From positions 1 through 64,000 of the forward strand of contig NZ_URDP01000004.1 in assembly GCF_900546705.1 (NCBI RefSeq): a stretch of DNA of 64,000 nucleotides. The letters run 5' to 3'. The notes under the pieces were generated by a model. That model had not been told where the DNA came from and did no database searches. It saw nothing but the letters and a program-made list of their open reading frames with translations. Source of the stretch: an uncultured Oscillibacter sp. GTDB lineage: Bacteria; Bacillota; Clostridia; Oscillospirales; Oscillospiraceae. How positions within the stretch are numbered: position 1 is the stretch's first letter; every line of letters begins with the position of its first letter. Positions 33,271 to 42,100 of this stretch are shown piece by piece. A program made the translations under genes and the position numbers.

Positions 33271-34542
33271 TCAAGCGTAGACCGGTTGAAACAAAGAGAG
33301 CTGCTCCGCCTCCGGCTGGGGCAGCTGAGGCGCTTCGGCGGCAATCAGGTTTCCCAGCAGGCTCTGTTGGGAAAAGTGCAGTCCTTCGGCCCGCTTTCCG
33401 GAGGCGGTGAGAAAATACTGAGCCCGCTTCATGACCACTCCCATTTTCTGCAGGTCTTCCGGCCGCAGTCGGCGGGCCCGGCGGGCCGCAAGAATCCGGC
33501 GGGCAGAGATGACCCCCACCCCAGGGACTCTCAGTAGCGTCTCATAGTCTGCCGTGTTGACCTCTACCGGAAAAAAGTCCAGATGGGCCAGTGCCCAGCT
33601 GCACTTGGGGTCCACCAGGGGATTGAAGTCCGGATGGGCCTCGTCCAGCAGCTCCTCCGCCCGGAAGCCGTAGAAGCGCAGAAGCCAGTCTGCCTGATAG
33701 AGCCGGTGCTCCCGCAGCAGCGGCGGCTTGGTGTCCCTGGACGGGAGCAGCGCGTGCTCCACCACCGGCACATAAGCGGAATAGAACACACGTTTGAGTT
33801 TGTACCGATCATAGAGTCCCTGAGTCAATCGGAGGATGTGCAGGTCGTTGTCTCCGGTGGCGCCAACGATCAGCTGGGTGCTCTGGCCGGCCGGGGCAAA
33901 TTTTGGCGCGTGACGGTATTTGACCAGCTCTTCCTTACTCTGCCGGCCTCTTTGCTGGATTTGCCGCATAGGGGAGAGAATGGCCTGCTTGGTTTTGTCA
34001 GGCGCCAGCGTCCGCAGTCCTGCCTCGGAGGGGAGCTCGATATTGACGCTCATACGATCGGCCAGAAAGCCCAGCTGCTCCACCAGCTCCGGCGCCGTAC
34101 CCGGGATGGCCTTGGCGTGGATATAGCCGTTGAACCGGTATTCCTCCCGCAGAATCCGCAGAGTCCGGATCATCAGCTCTGTAGTGTAGTCCGGGCTCCG
34201 CAGCACGCCGGAGGAGAGAAACAGCCCCTCAATGTAGTTCCGGCGGTAGAAGTTGATGGTCAGATCCGCCAGCTCCCGGGGGGTGAAGGCGGTGCGGCGG
34301 GTATCGTTGCTGCGGCGGTTGACACAGTATTTGCAGTCGAACACACAGCAGTTGGTCATGAGCACCTTCAAAAGGGAGACGCACCGGCCGTCGGCAGAAA
34401 AGGTGTGGCAGCATCCTGCCACGGAGGCGGAGGTGTTGCCGATGTAGCCCTTCCGGGAGGCGCGGCTGCCGCCGCTGGAGGTGCAGGCCGCGTCATACTT
34501 GGCCGCATCCGTCAGAATTGTCAGCTTTTCCAGCACATCCAT
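33271..34542 (-). CDS. Putative DNA modification/repair radical SAM protein (TIGR03916 type)
   Basis: 423 residues. The [4Fe-4S] radical SAM motif C-x3-C-x2-C is in CVFDCKYCVNRRSND. C-terminal HhH-like segments (LLRVPGVGVISARRILAAR, LQKMGVVMKRAQYF) suggest DNA binding. The family is uncharacterised biochemically but is nearly always paired with the DUF4130 partner found here. It begins 6 bases after the stop of a 41-residue membrane peptide and has no clear ribosome site of its own, so translation is probably coupled. The operon promoter carries two LexA-type boxes. Confidence 0.92.
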   Translation of the reverse strand: MDVLEKLTILTDAAKYDAACTSSGGSRASRKGYIGNTSASVAGCCHTFSADGRCVSLLKVLMTNCCVFDCKYCVNRRSNDTRRTAFTPRELADLTINFYRRNYIEGLFLSSGVLRSPDYTTELMIRTLRILREEYRFNGYIHAKAIPGTAPELVEQLGFLADRMSVNIELPSEAGLRTLAPDKTKQAILSPMRQIQQRGRQSKEELVKYRHAPKFAPAGQSTQLIVGATGDNDLHILRLTQGLYDRYKLKRVFYSAYVPVVEHALLPSRDTKPPLLREHRLYQADWLLRFYGFRAEELLDEAHPDFNPLVDPKCSWALAHLDFFPVEVNTADYETLLRVPGVGVISARRILAARRARRLRPEDLQKMGVVMKRAQYFLTASGKRAEGLHFSQQSLLGNLIAAEAPQLPQPEAEQLSLFQPVYA

Positions 34543-34548
34543 GGCAGT

Positions 34549-34674
34549 TTATCGAACACATGTACGTCCGTGGCGACCATCTGTGGGCCGGTCAATGTAG
34601 TTGATCAGGCGGAACAGCTGCGCCGTCATAAACACCACTCCCACAAGCACAAAAAAGAACGTCCAACCAGTCAT
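34549..34674 (-). CDS. 41-residue membrane peptide, first gene of the SOS-type operon
   Basis: It begins MTGWTFFFVLVGVVFMTAQL, with one membrane helix at about 4-24, and ends in a basic tail rich in Arg, Asp and His (RPTDGRHGRTCVR). It has a strong ribosome site, AAGGAGGAGAG, seven bases upstream, and directly follows the LexA-box promoter. Small SOS-induced membrane peptides (Caulobacter SidA, Staphylococcus SosA) block division after DNA damage; a comparable role here is an inference from size, topology and control only. No homology was seen. Confidence 0.75.
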   Translation of the reverse strand: MTGWTFFFVLVGVVFMTAQLFRLINYIDRPTDGRHGRTCVR

Positions 34675-34693
34675 AGCTCTCTCCTCCTTGCTT

Positions 34694-34707
34694 CGAACTT
34701 TTGTTCT
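34694..34707 (-). promoter_or_regulatory. LexA (SOS) box 2
   Basis: CGAACTTTTGTTCT on the plus strand contains the symmetric GAAC-N4-GTTC core. It lies just downstream of the expected transcription start and ahead of the ribosome site. Confidence 0.75.
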
Positions 34708-34713
34708 ATTCAT

Positions 34714-34742
34714 ACTATAGCTCGAACAATCGTTCGTGTCAA
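34714..34742 (-). promoter_or_regulatory. Promoter of the SOS-type operon
   Basis: On the minus strand TTGACA, exactly 17 bases, TATAGT. The whole spacer next to the -35 is a LexA box, so a bound repressor would exclude RNA polymerase. Confidence 0.9.
34723..34736 (-). promoter_or_regulatory. LexA (SOS) box 1, within the promoter spacer
   Basis: CGAACAATCGTTCG is a perfect CGAAC-N4-GTTCG palindrome, the Firmicute LexA/DinR consensus. It abuts the -35 element. Confidence 0.88.
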
Positions 34743-34777
34743 GAGGGGAGAAAAATCCGGTGCAGGGAAAAGCAGGA

Positions 34778-34806
34778 AAAAAGACGCGGCCGCAGCCGCG
34801 TCTTTT
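34778..34806 (-). terminator. Terminator of the threonine aldolase gene
   Basis: AAGACGCGGC, loop, GCCGCGTCTT with six T on the minus strand; the plus strand also has five T. Confidence 0.88.
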
Positions 34807-34820
34807 TCAAAACGATTTTT

Positions 34821-35846
34821 TTATTTGCAGGAGGCCAGATCCTTGAGGAACTGCTCCACCGCCTCGGCGGGGGTGGCCCAGCTGGTGACAAAGCGGACCA
34901 GGGTATGTGTCTCGTCCACAACCTCCTGGGCCTCAAAGGCGTAACCCATCTCCTCCAGCTGTTTGGCCACAGTGTTGGGCAGCACCGGGAACTGCTGGTT
35001 GGTGGGAGAGGCAACAGGGAAGGAATAGCCCAGTGCCGCCATTCCGTCCCGCAGGCGGAAAGCCATCTCGTTTGCGTGGCGGGCCATGTCAAAGTAGAGG
35101 TTGTCCTGCAGCAGTGCCTTGAACTGCACGCCCAGCAGGCGGCCCTTGGCCAGCACGGCGCCCCGCTGCTTCATGTGCCAGCGGAAGTGGGGGTTGGAAG
35201 CGGTGACCACCAGCGCCTCACCAAACAGCGCGCCGTTTTTGGTGCCACCGATGTAGAAGAGGTCCGTCAGCGCGGCAAGATCCGCAAGGGTCAGGTCATT
35301 GCCGGGAGCGGTGAGAGCAGAGCCCAGACGGGCACCGTCCAAAAACAGCAGCAGACCGTGCTTGTCGCAGCAATCCCGCAGGGCCTGCAGCTCCGCCTTG
35401 GTGTAGATGGTGCCGATCTCCGTGCTGTCGGAGACATAGACCATCTTGGGGGAGACCATGTGTTCCGTGCCGTTGTGCTCCCGGAGAACTGCTTCCACCA
35501 GGGCGGGGGTGAGCTTGCCGTCCTCGGCGCGGATGGAGCAGACCTTGTGGCCGGTGGCCTCGATGGCACCGGTCTCATGGGTGTTGATGTGGCCGGTATG
35601 GACGGCGATGACGGCCTCGTAGGAGGCCAGGAAGGCGGTGATGGCTACCAGGTTGGTCTGGGTGCCGCCCACCAGGAAGTGGACGTCGGCGTCCGGCGCA
35701 GCGCAGAGCTTGCGGATCAGGTCCGCCGCCTCCTGGCAGTGATGGTCCAGACCGTAGCCGCAGGTCTGTTCGAGGTTGGTGTCTGCCAGGGCCTGGAGTA
35801 CCTTGGGGTGGGCGCCCTCGCTGTAGTCGTTGCGGAAGCTGTACAT
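34821..35846 (-). CDS. ltaE: Low-specificity L-threonine aldolase family protein
   Basis: 341 residues, fold type I PLP enzyme. It has HFLVGGTQTNLVAITAFLA near residue 55, LFLDGARLGSAL, and the PLP lysine in FYIGGTKNGALFGEALV near 200. It splits threonine or allo-threonine to glycine and acetaldehyde. It is monocistronic, with its own promoter and terminator. Beta-eliminating lyases share the fold; the threonine aldolase call rests on overall layout. Confidence 0.9.
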   Translation of the reverse strand: MYSFRNDYSEGAHPKVLQALADTNLEQTCGYGLDHHCQEAADLIRKLCAAPDADVHFLVGGTQTNLVAITAFLASYEAVIAVHTGHINTHETGAIEATGHKVCSIRAEDGKLTPALVEAVLREHNGTEHMVSPKMVYVSDSTEIGTIYTKAELQALRDCCDKHGLLLFLDGARLGSALTAPGNDLTLADLAALTDLFYIGGTKNGALFGEALVVTASNPHFRWHMKQRGAVLAKGRLLGVQFKALLQDNLYFDMARHANEMAFRLRDGMAALGYSFPVASPTNQQFPVLPNTVAKQLEEMGYAFEAQEVVDETHTLVRFVTSWATPAEAVEQFLKDLASCK

Positions 35847-35892
35847 GTCAAAAACCTACTTTCTTTTTTGGTATTTCAAAAATCCTATTGAA

Positions 35893-35921
35893 ATCATAAC
35901 GCCTTTCCTGTATAAATGCAA
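35893..35921 (-). promoter_or_regulatory. Promoter of the threonine aldolase gene
   Basis: On the minus strand TTGCAT, 17 bases, TATGAT, about 50 bases ahead of the start. Confidence 0.75.
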
Positions 35922-36027
35922 GGAGCGGAGGGATACTTCCAGTTAAGACAAAACCTGAAAATCAGCTGGAACTTTTTTCGCTGACAAAACGTCATTAAGG
36001 TAAATGCCAATGAAAAAGGAGATTCTC

Positions 36028-36537
36028 ATGAAAAAATGGATTGTCATGGCCCTGGCGGCCTGTATGCTCACCAGCCTGCTGGCTGGCTGCGGCTCCAAGG
36101 ATGCAGCGGACAAGCAGGTCGACCTGACGGCCTTCTATACGGACCTCTCTTCCCAGTATCACTGGTCTGAGGACCCTCAGACCAGCCAGGAAGGAGATCT
36201 TCTCATGTCCTCCGTGGAGGGGGAATTACTGGAGTCCTACTACCCCGGCCTTGCGGATCTGGCGACCGAGCAGCTGATTGTCAAGGCTCCCATGATGAGC
36301 TCTGTGGTCAACGAGGTGGTATTTGCCCAGTGCAAGAGCGAGGATGATGCCGCCTCCGCTGCGGAGATCCTCCAGTCCCGGGTGGACGCCCAGGCCGAGG
36401 GCGGTGCCTGGTATCCCGAGTCCATGGAGGCCTGGGGCAAGGCCAAGGTCATCCAGAACGGCACCTACGTGGCCATGATCGCCTCCGCTGAGCATCAGAC
36501 GGAGATCGAGGACGCATTCAACGCGCTGTTTGCGTAA
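36028..36537 (+). CDS. DUF4358 lipoprotein
   Basis: 169 residues. The signal peptide ends in the lipobox LLAGC (Cys21), so the protein is lipid-anchored on the outer face. The mature part has the DUF4358 pattern (DLTAFYTDL near the start, LLESYYPGL, then VVNEVVFAQCKSEDDA). Function is unknown; these proteins often neighbour MBOAT acyltransferases, as here. The ATG at 36028 has AAAGGAG upstream; an earlier in-frame ATG has none. Confidence 0.88.
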   Translation: MKKWIVMALAACMLTSLLAGCGSKDAADKQVDLTAFYTDLSSQYHWSEDPQTSQEGDLLMSSVEGELLESYYPGLADLATEQLIVKAPMMSSVVNEVVFAQCKSEDDAASAAEILQSRVDAQAEGGAWYPESMEAWGKAKVIQNGTYVAMIASAEHQTEIEDAFNALFA

Positions 36538-36560
36538 CGCGGCGCATGAACGAAGCAGGG

Positions 36561-36586
36561 AAACGGCCGGGACTCCGGCCGTTTTT
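36561..36586 (+). terminator. Terminator between the DUF4358 and MBOAT genes
   Basis: ACGGCCGG pairs with CCGGCCGT and is followed by TTTTT, ending 10 bases before the MBOAT ribosome site. It may be only partial, letting some transcription continue. Confidence 0.75.
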
Positions 36587-36609
36587 CCTGCATGGTGGGA
36601 GGAAATCAT

Positions 36610-38004
36610 TTGGTATTCAGCAGTCTGACCTTTTTGTTTGCCTATCTGCCCATCACCCTGCTGCTCTATTTCGTCTCTCCGCTGAAGTGGCGGAATCTGG
36701 TGCTGCTGGTGGTGAGCCTGTTTTTCTACGGCTGGGGCGAGCCGGTGTACATTGTCATCATGTTCGTCTCCATCCTCATCGACTACACCCACGGCCTGCT
36801 GGTGGAGAAGTACCGCAGCAACGACCGGAAGGCCCGGTGGTTTGTAGGGCAGTCCGTGGTGTTCAATTTGCTGCTTTTGGGCTTTTTCAAGTACTGGGAC
36901 TTCCTGGCGGCCAATCTCTCGCTGATTCCCGGCGTCAGCGTGCCCCAGCTGGGGATTCCGCTGCCCATCGGCATCTCCTTTTTCACGTTCCAGACCATGA
37001 GCTACACCATCGATGTCTACCGGCAGGACGCGCCGGTCCAGCGCAGCATCGTGAAGTTCGGCACGTTCGTGACCATGTTCCCGCAGCTGATCGCCGGCCC
37101 CATTGTCCAGTATAAGACGGTAGCCAAAGAACTGGATCACCGCATCAACACCAGCGAGGACTTCGCCCTGGGCTGCCGGCGCTTTTGCGTGGGCCTTGCG
37201 AAAAAGGTACTGCTGGCCAACGCGGTGGGCAAGCTCTGGGACGCCCAGCTGGCCGCCGGGATGGACGGCACACTGACCGTGGCGGGCGGATGGATGGGGC
37301 TTCTGGCCTATGGCTTCCAGATCTACTTCGACTTTTCCGGCTACTCGGATATGGCCATCGGCCTGGGCCGCATCTTCGGCTTCCGGTTTAACGAGAACTT
37401 CAACTACCCGTACCTGGCCGCCTCCGTGACGGAGTTCTGGCGCCGCTGGCACATGTCGCTGACCGGCTGGTTCCGGGAGTACCTGTATATTCCCCTGGGC
37501 GGAAACCGGGGCGGCACTGCAAAAACCCTGCGCAATATTCTGATCGTATGGCTGTGCACCGGCTTCTGGCACGGGGCCAGCTGGAACTTCGTGCTCTGGG
37601 GACTGTACTTTGCCGCCTGGCTCGTTTTGGAGAAGTACGTGCTGCGGCGTGTGCTGGCCCGCACTCCGTCCCTCATCAAACACGTCTACACCCTGGTGGT
37701 GGTATTTGTGGGCTGGGGGCTGTTTGCCATGGAGAACCTGGGCGTATGCGGCCGGTATCTCTCCGCCTGCTTCGGCAGTGCGCCCCTTTGGAGCAGCGCC
37801 GACGGCTATACCCTGCGAACCTACGCCGTCACGTTCCTCGTTTTGATTCTGGCGTCCACCACGCTGGGACGCAAGCTCTACCAACGTCTGCCCCGGCGGG
37901 CGGAGCAGATCGTAACGCCGGTTTTGATGCTGGCTTCTTTACTGGTGTGCACGGCCTATCTGGTGGACGGCAGCTACAATCCCTTCCTGTATTTCCGGTT
38001 CTGA
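36610..38004 (+). CDS. MBOAT family O-acyltransferase (AlgI/DltB-like)
   Basis: 464 residues with ten or more membrane helices. MBOAT landmarks are FFTFQTMSYTIDVYR, FWRRWHMSLTGWFREYLYIP, LGGNRGG, and the catalytic-histidine region FWHGASWNFVLWG. It moves acyl groups, probably acetyl, across the membrane to an extracellular polymer. The start is TTG at 36610 because GGGAGG is seven bases before it; the upstream ATG overlaps that site. The partner DHHW protein follows 15 bases later. Confidence 0.92.
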   Translation: MVFSSLTFLFAYLPITLLLYFVSPLKWRNLVLLVVSLFFYGWGEPVYIVIMFVSILIDYTHGLLVEKYRSNDRKARWFVGQSVVFNLLLLGFFKYWDFLAANLSLIPGVSVPQLGIPLPIGISFFTFQTMSYTIDVYRQDAPVQRSIVKFGTFVTMFPQLIAGPIVQYKTVAKELDHRINTSEDFALGCRRFCVGLAKKVLLANAVGKLWDAQLAAGMDGTLTVAGGWMGLLAYGFQIYFDFSGYSDMAIGLGRIFGFRFNENFNYPYLAASVTEFWRRWHMSLTGWFREYLYIPLGGNRGGTAKTLRNILIVWLCTGFWHGASWNFVLWGLYFAAWLVLEKYVLRRVLARTPSLIKHVYTLVVVFVGWGLFAMENLGVCGRYLSACFGSAPLWSSADGYTLRTYAVTFLVLILASTTLGRKLYQRLPRRAEQIVTPVLMLASLLVCTAYLVDGSYNPFLYFRF

Positions 38005-38019
38005 GAGGAGGAAGATGCA

Positions 38020-39138
38020 ATGACAAAAGCATACAGCCGTCTTTTGACGGCCCTGTTCTGCCTCTTCCTGGGCGGCATGCTGGTGTGGTCCCTGGTCCTG
38101 CCGGACCGGGAGCGCTCGGAGGTGGAAAACCGGACACTGAGCCAGTGGCCGGAGTTTTCCTGGCAGTCCCTCAAGGACGGCAGCTTCACCAGCGCCGTGG
38201 AGGAGTACTTTGCCGACCAGTTCCCCCTGCGGGACCAGTGGATGGTGCTCAAGGCCCGGGCGGAGCAGGCCATCGGCAAGTCCGAGTTCAACGGGGTATA
38301 TCTGTGCGGCGACCGCCTCATTGCCCAGGTGAAGGACCCGGAGGAGGACTTGGACGAGAAAAACCTTACCTATGTGCAGCGTCTGGGGGAGAACACGGAT
38401 GTGCCCGTGTATCTGGGCCTCATCCCGTCGGCGGCGGAGATCTGGAAGGACGACCTGCCTGCCGGGGCCCCCAACTGGGACCAATCCGCCTTTTTGCAGA
38501 AGGCAGCAAGTCTGGGGCTTCCCATGGTGGACTTTGACGGTGCCCTGCGCTCCCATGCGGATGAGGATATCTTCTACCGAACGGACCACCACTGGACCAG
38601 CCTGGGTGCCTACTACGGCTACGCCGCGGTGATGGAGGCTCTGGGCCGGGGAGAGGACACGCTGCCCATGTCCGCCTTCACGCCGGAAACCGTCAGCACG
38701 GACTTCAACGGCACCCTCTACTCCCAGTCCGGCATCCACTGGCTTACCCCCGACACTATGGAGTTCTGGGCGGAGGATACGGGCCTCTCCATTACCTCCT
38801 GGCGCACCGGTGAGCCGCAGAGCGGCACGCTGTATGACCGGAGCTATCTTGAAAAGAAGGACAAATACTCCGCGTTCCTGGGCGGCAACCAGCCCCTTTG
38901 CGTCATCCGCAACGAGGCGGCAGCAGGGAAGGGCAAGCTTCTTTTGATCCGGGACTCCTACTCGGACTCCCTGGCGCCGTTCCTGGCCCAGAGCTTTGAG
39001 GAGGTGCACCTGATCGATACCCGCTATTACCGCATGTCCCCGGCTCAGTACGCTGAGGAAAACGGCATTGATGCGGTCTGCGTCCTCTTCAGCATCCCCA
39101 ATTTCATCACGGAAAAGAGTCTGGTCTTCATCGGTTAA
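38020..39138 (+). CDS. DHHW family protein (AlgX/AlgJ-like, SGNH-type)
   Basis: 372 residues: an N-terminal membrane anchor (about 8-28) and an extracellular SGNH-like domain. The family motif is YRTDHHWTSLGAYYGY near residue 188, and the serine block is LLIRDSYSDSLAPFL near 308. In alginate and cellulose systems such proteins take acyl groups from the MBOAT partner and place them on polysaccharide. GAGGAGGAAG precedes the ATG. The acylated polymer is not encoded nearby. Confidence 0.9.
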   Translation: MTKAYSRLLTALFCLFLGGMLVWSLVLPDRERSEVENRTLSQWPEFSWQSLKDGSFTSAVEEYFADQFPLRDQWMVLKARAEQAIGKSEFNGVYLCGDRLIAQVKDPEEDLDEKNLTYVQRLGENTDVPVYLGLIPSAAEIWKDDLPAGAPNWDQSAFLQKAASLGLPMVDFDGALRSHADEDIFYRTDHHWTSLGAYYGYAAVMEALGRGEDTLPMSAFTPETVSTDFNGTLYSQSGIHWLTPDTMEFWAEDTGLSITSWRTGEPQSGTLYDRSYLEKKDKYSAFLGGNQPLCVIRNEAAAGKGKLLLIRDSYSDSLAPFLAQSFEEVHLIDTRYYRMSPAQYAEENGIDAVCVLFSIPNFITEKSLVFIG

Positions 39139-39139
39139 T

Positions 39140-39179
39140 AAAAAACGCCCCGGAGCATGATGCTCCGGGGCGTTTTTTT
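39140..39179. terminator. Bidirectional terminator
   Basis: AAAACGCCCCGGAGCA pairs with TGCTCCGGGGCGTTTT between converging genes. Confidence 0.93.
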
Positions 39180-39183
39180 GTTT

Positions 39184-42100
39184 TTACTGGACGACCACCA
39201 GAGAAACGGTCTTGTTTGTAAGATCCACGGTGTAGCGGTAGCTGCCCGCCAGATGCAGAAGCGTCTGGCCGTCCTGAGAGAGAAGCTGGTCATCAAAGGA
39301 GACGATATAGACCAGGGCGTCGTCCAAAAAGAGCATGGTGTCCGGCGGTGCGGTGGCTGCCTCCTGGGCCTGGGGCAGGGGAAGGGAAGCCTCCGTGCCG
39401 TCGGCAAAGCGCAGGAACAACTGCTTATACGCCTGCCCCATGGGGGAGACGCCCACCATATTTCCCCAGTAGGCGATGCAGCCATTCCCCTCAGTATATG
39501 CCTCCGGCCGGAAGGCAACGGATTCCTCCGTCTCCTGCCAGCCGCCCTGACACCAGGCAAGCCGCTCGTCATAGGTCATGGGGTCCTGATCCAGGGTCAG
39601 CGTCTGGCCGAAAAAAGCCACGTCGGCGGGGGAGTAGTCGCTCTGGACGGCAGCCTGCGCCGCAGCATCCACTGCGGCACGCCGTTCCACCTCGCTCAAA
39701 AGCCGTTCGTAGGCCGCCCGGCCGGCGTCTGTCAGAGCGGTGGAGTTCCACGCAAGATTCTGCAAGCCCAGCTCCAGCAGATCGCCGTCCTCCTGTCCCG
39801 CCATGGCCACGGCACAGGCTACCAGCACCTGCATGGCGTGTTCCTGCTCCTGAGCGTCATAGGTGCCGATCAAATTGAGGAAGGTGGTCTGGTTGTTGTA
39901 GAACAGGTAGTAAAGGTCCATGTCCCGGATCTGGGAGGGCGGCAGCAGATCGTTTTCCAGAATCGTCTGCGCCACGCAGGCCTCGAACACGGGAGAACTG
40001 GAGTCGACATCCCCGAGAAAGTTGCTTTCCAGCAAAGTCGGTCCGCTGCTGGTCATGGTGTGGAACACCAGATAGGGAGACGCTACATACATACCGCCCA
40101 CCCAGCCGTCCTCATCCACCCAGGTGCCGCCGGCCGGCATGATCCGCTCCGGGATCGGCGTGTGGAGGGTAAAGCTCAGGGCATAGATCCGAAGCCCCAG
40201 CTCCGGATAGGCCGGAACGGTACTTACCAGCTCCAACGAGGTGATGCGCCAGTCATCCCACTCCGGAGAGGCATCAATGGCCGTGTAGTCCTCGTTCCAG
40301 GCCATATTCTGGAACTGCTGGGCGTAGGCGCGCACCTTGTCCCGGGCGGCGGAGAGCACCTCGTCGGGGACGTCGATTCCCTCCGCAACATGGTCGGTGT
40401 AGGTGGTGCTGTCCTTGTAAAGCAGCAGCTTCTCTCCGTCGAAGTACACCTGACGCCAGGCGGTGGCGGCAGTGCCGACCTCCTCGCGCCCCGCAAACGG
40501 GACACTTCCCCACAGCTCCAGACACCGGCGGCTGAAGTTCCACCAGTTGAACTCCAGGAAATCCGCCTCCGGCCAGGCCGTCTCCAGCAGCGCCGCCACG
40601 TCCGCTTCACAGATTTCCCCGTCCCGCTGGAAAAGCAGCTGCGCAGTGACGCCGGTGGCGGCAGTCAGCTCGTCGGTGCCGTCGCCGTTCAGGTCCATGG
40701 CCTGGGGTTCCTCCACGCCGTAGGCACGGAACAGGAAAGTAAGCGCACCGTCGTCGGACACGGCGTAGTAGTCGTAGTGGGTACCTTTATATCCACCGGT
40801 CTCGGCACTGCCGGTGACGTAGTCCTCATATGAGACCACCACGCCGGTGTAGCCGAAGAGGGAGAAGCTGTCTATGGTCAGACGGTCCAGCTCACAGCCC
40901 TCCGGATAGGTGAAAAAGCTCCCCGCGTCCCAAACCATCATACCGTCCCGTCCCACGGCGCTGTCGTAGATGACGGCGGCATACACATTCCCGTCCGTGG
41001 AGCGGTAGGGCCGGAAGCTATATTCCGCGCCGCCCTGCGTGGTGATGCGGATGCCATAGCCCCGGTCGGCGCAGTCGTCCTGCCGGTGCGTCACGGTCAC
41101 CGGCACCGGCACGCAGGGCACCGCGTCCTCCAGGGAGAGGGTCAGCGCCGGATCGCCCTCCGGGTAGACGGTGGCGATGGCGGGCTTTTCGGAGGGCAGA
41201 TTGGAGACGAACCAAAGGCTTCCGTCCTCCTGCACCGCCAGTGTCACGCACAGCCAGTCATAGTCCGGATAGCGGGAGAAATTATCCGGGTAGTACAGCC
41301 GGATGGTGTCCCCCTGCCGCTCTCCGGCGGTGATGCGGACACTGTGAAAGTAGTTGGTGTCCCCGTGGGTGTGGTAGTAGGTCTCGTATTCCGGCAGGTA
41401 TTGGAAGTGTTCCATACCGATCTTGCTGGTTTTATCCAGCGTCAGTCCGGTGTTTTCCAACAGCACAGTGTCAATGTCCGCTACGGGCAGCTTATCTGTA
41501 TCGCAGATCTTCGCGCCGTTTTCATCCAGACTTCCCACCAGCAGAAGCTCACCGTCACTCACTTCCTCGGAGATGCCGGTGCCGCAGTAGAACAGCTCGA
41601 AGAGGTCGATGTCCTCCGGCCGTTCATAAAGGGAGGTCAAGAACTGGTTGTGGATGTGCATACCCTTTGCATCGCTGTTGAAGAATTTCTCGTTGAAGTA
41701 AGCCAGCTCGTCGCCGGTGAGGGGCCCGTTTTGCCCGGAGGCCGCACCGGTGAAGGTAACGGCGCACACCGCCGCTGCCAGAGCGATGACCGCGAACAGC
41801 GCCGCGGCGCGGGTCTGCCGGTTTTCCGCGATGCGCACGATGCGCTCTTTCAGGTGCCGCTTGTCCGCCGTCATGGTGGTGGCGGTCAGCATGGGATTGG
41901 ACGGGCCCCGGCGCACGGGAATGAGGGCCAGCAGCGTCCTGCCGTAGGCGATGCGCTCCGCCTGGCCCAGGGACGCCATGGCCGATTCGTCGCAGGCCAG
42001 CTCGCAGTCCGTCTTGGACACCGCCGCCGCGATCCACACCAGCGGGTCGAACCAATACACACTCAGGCACACGCACCGCAGCAGCGACCACAGAGGATCG

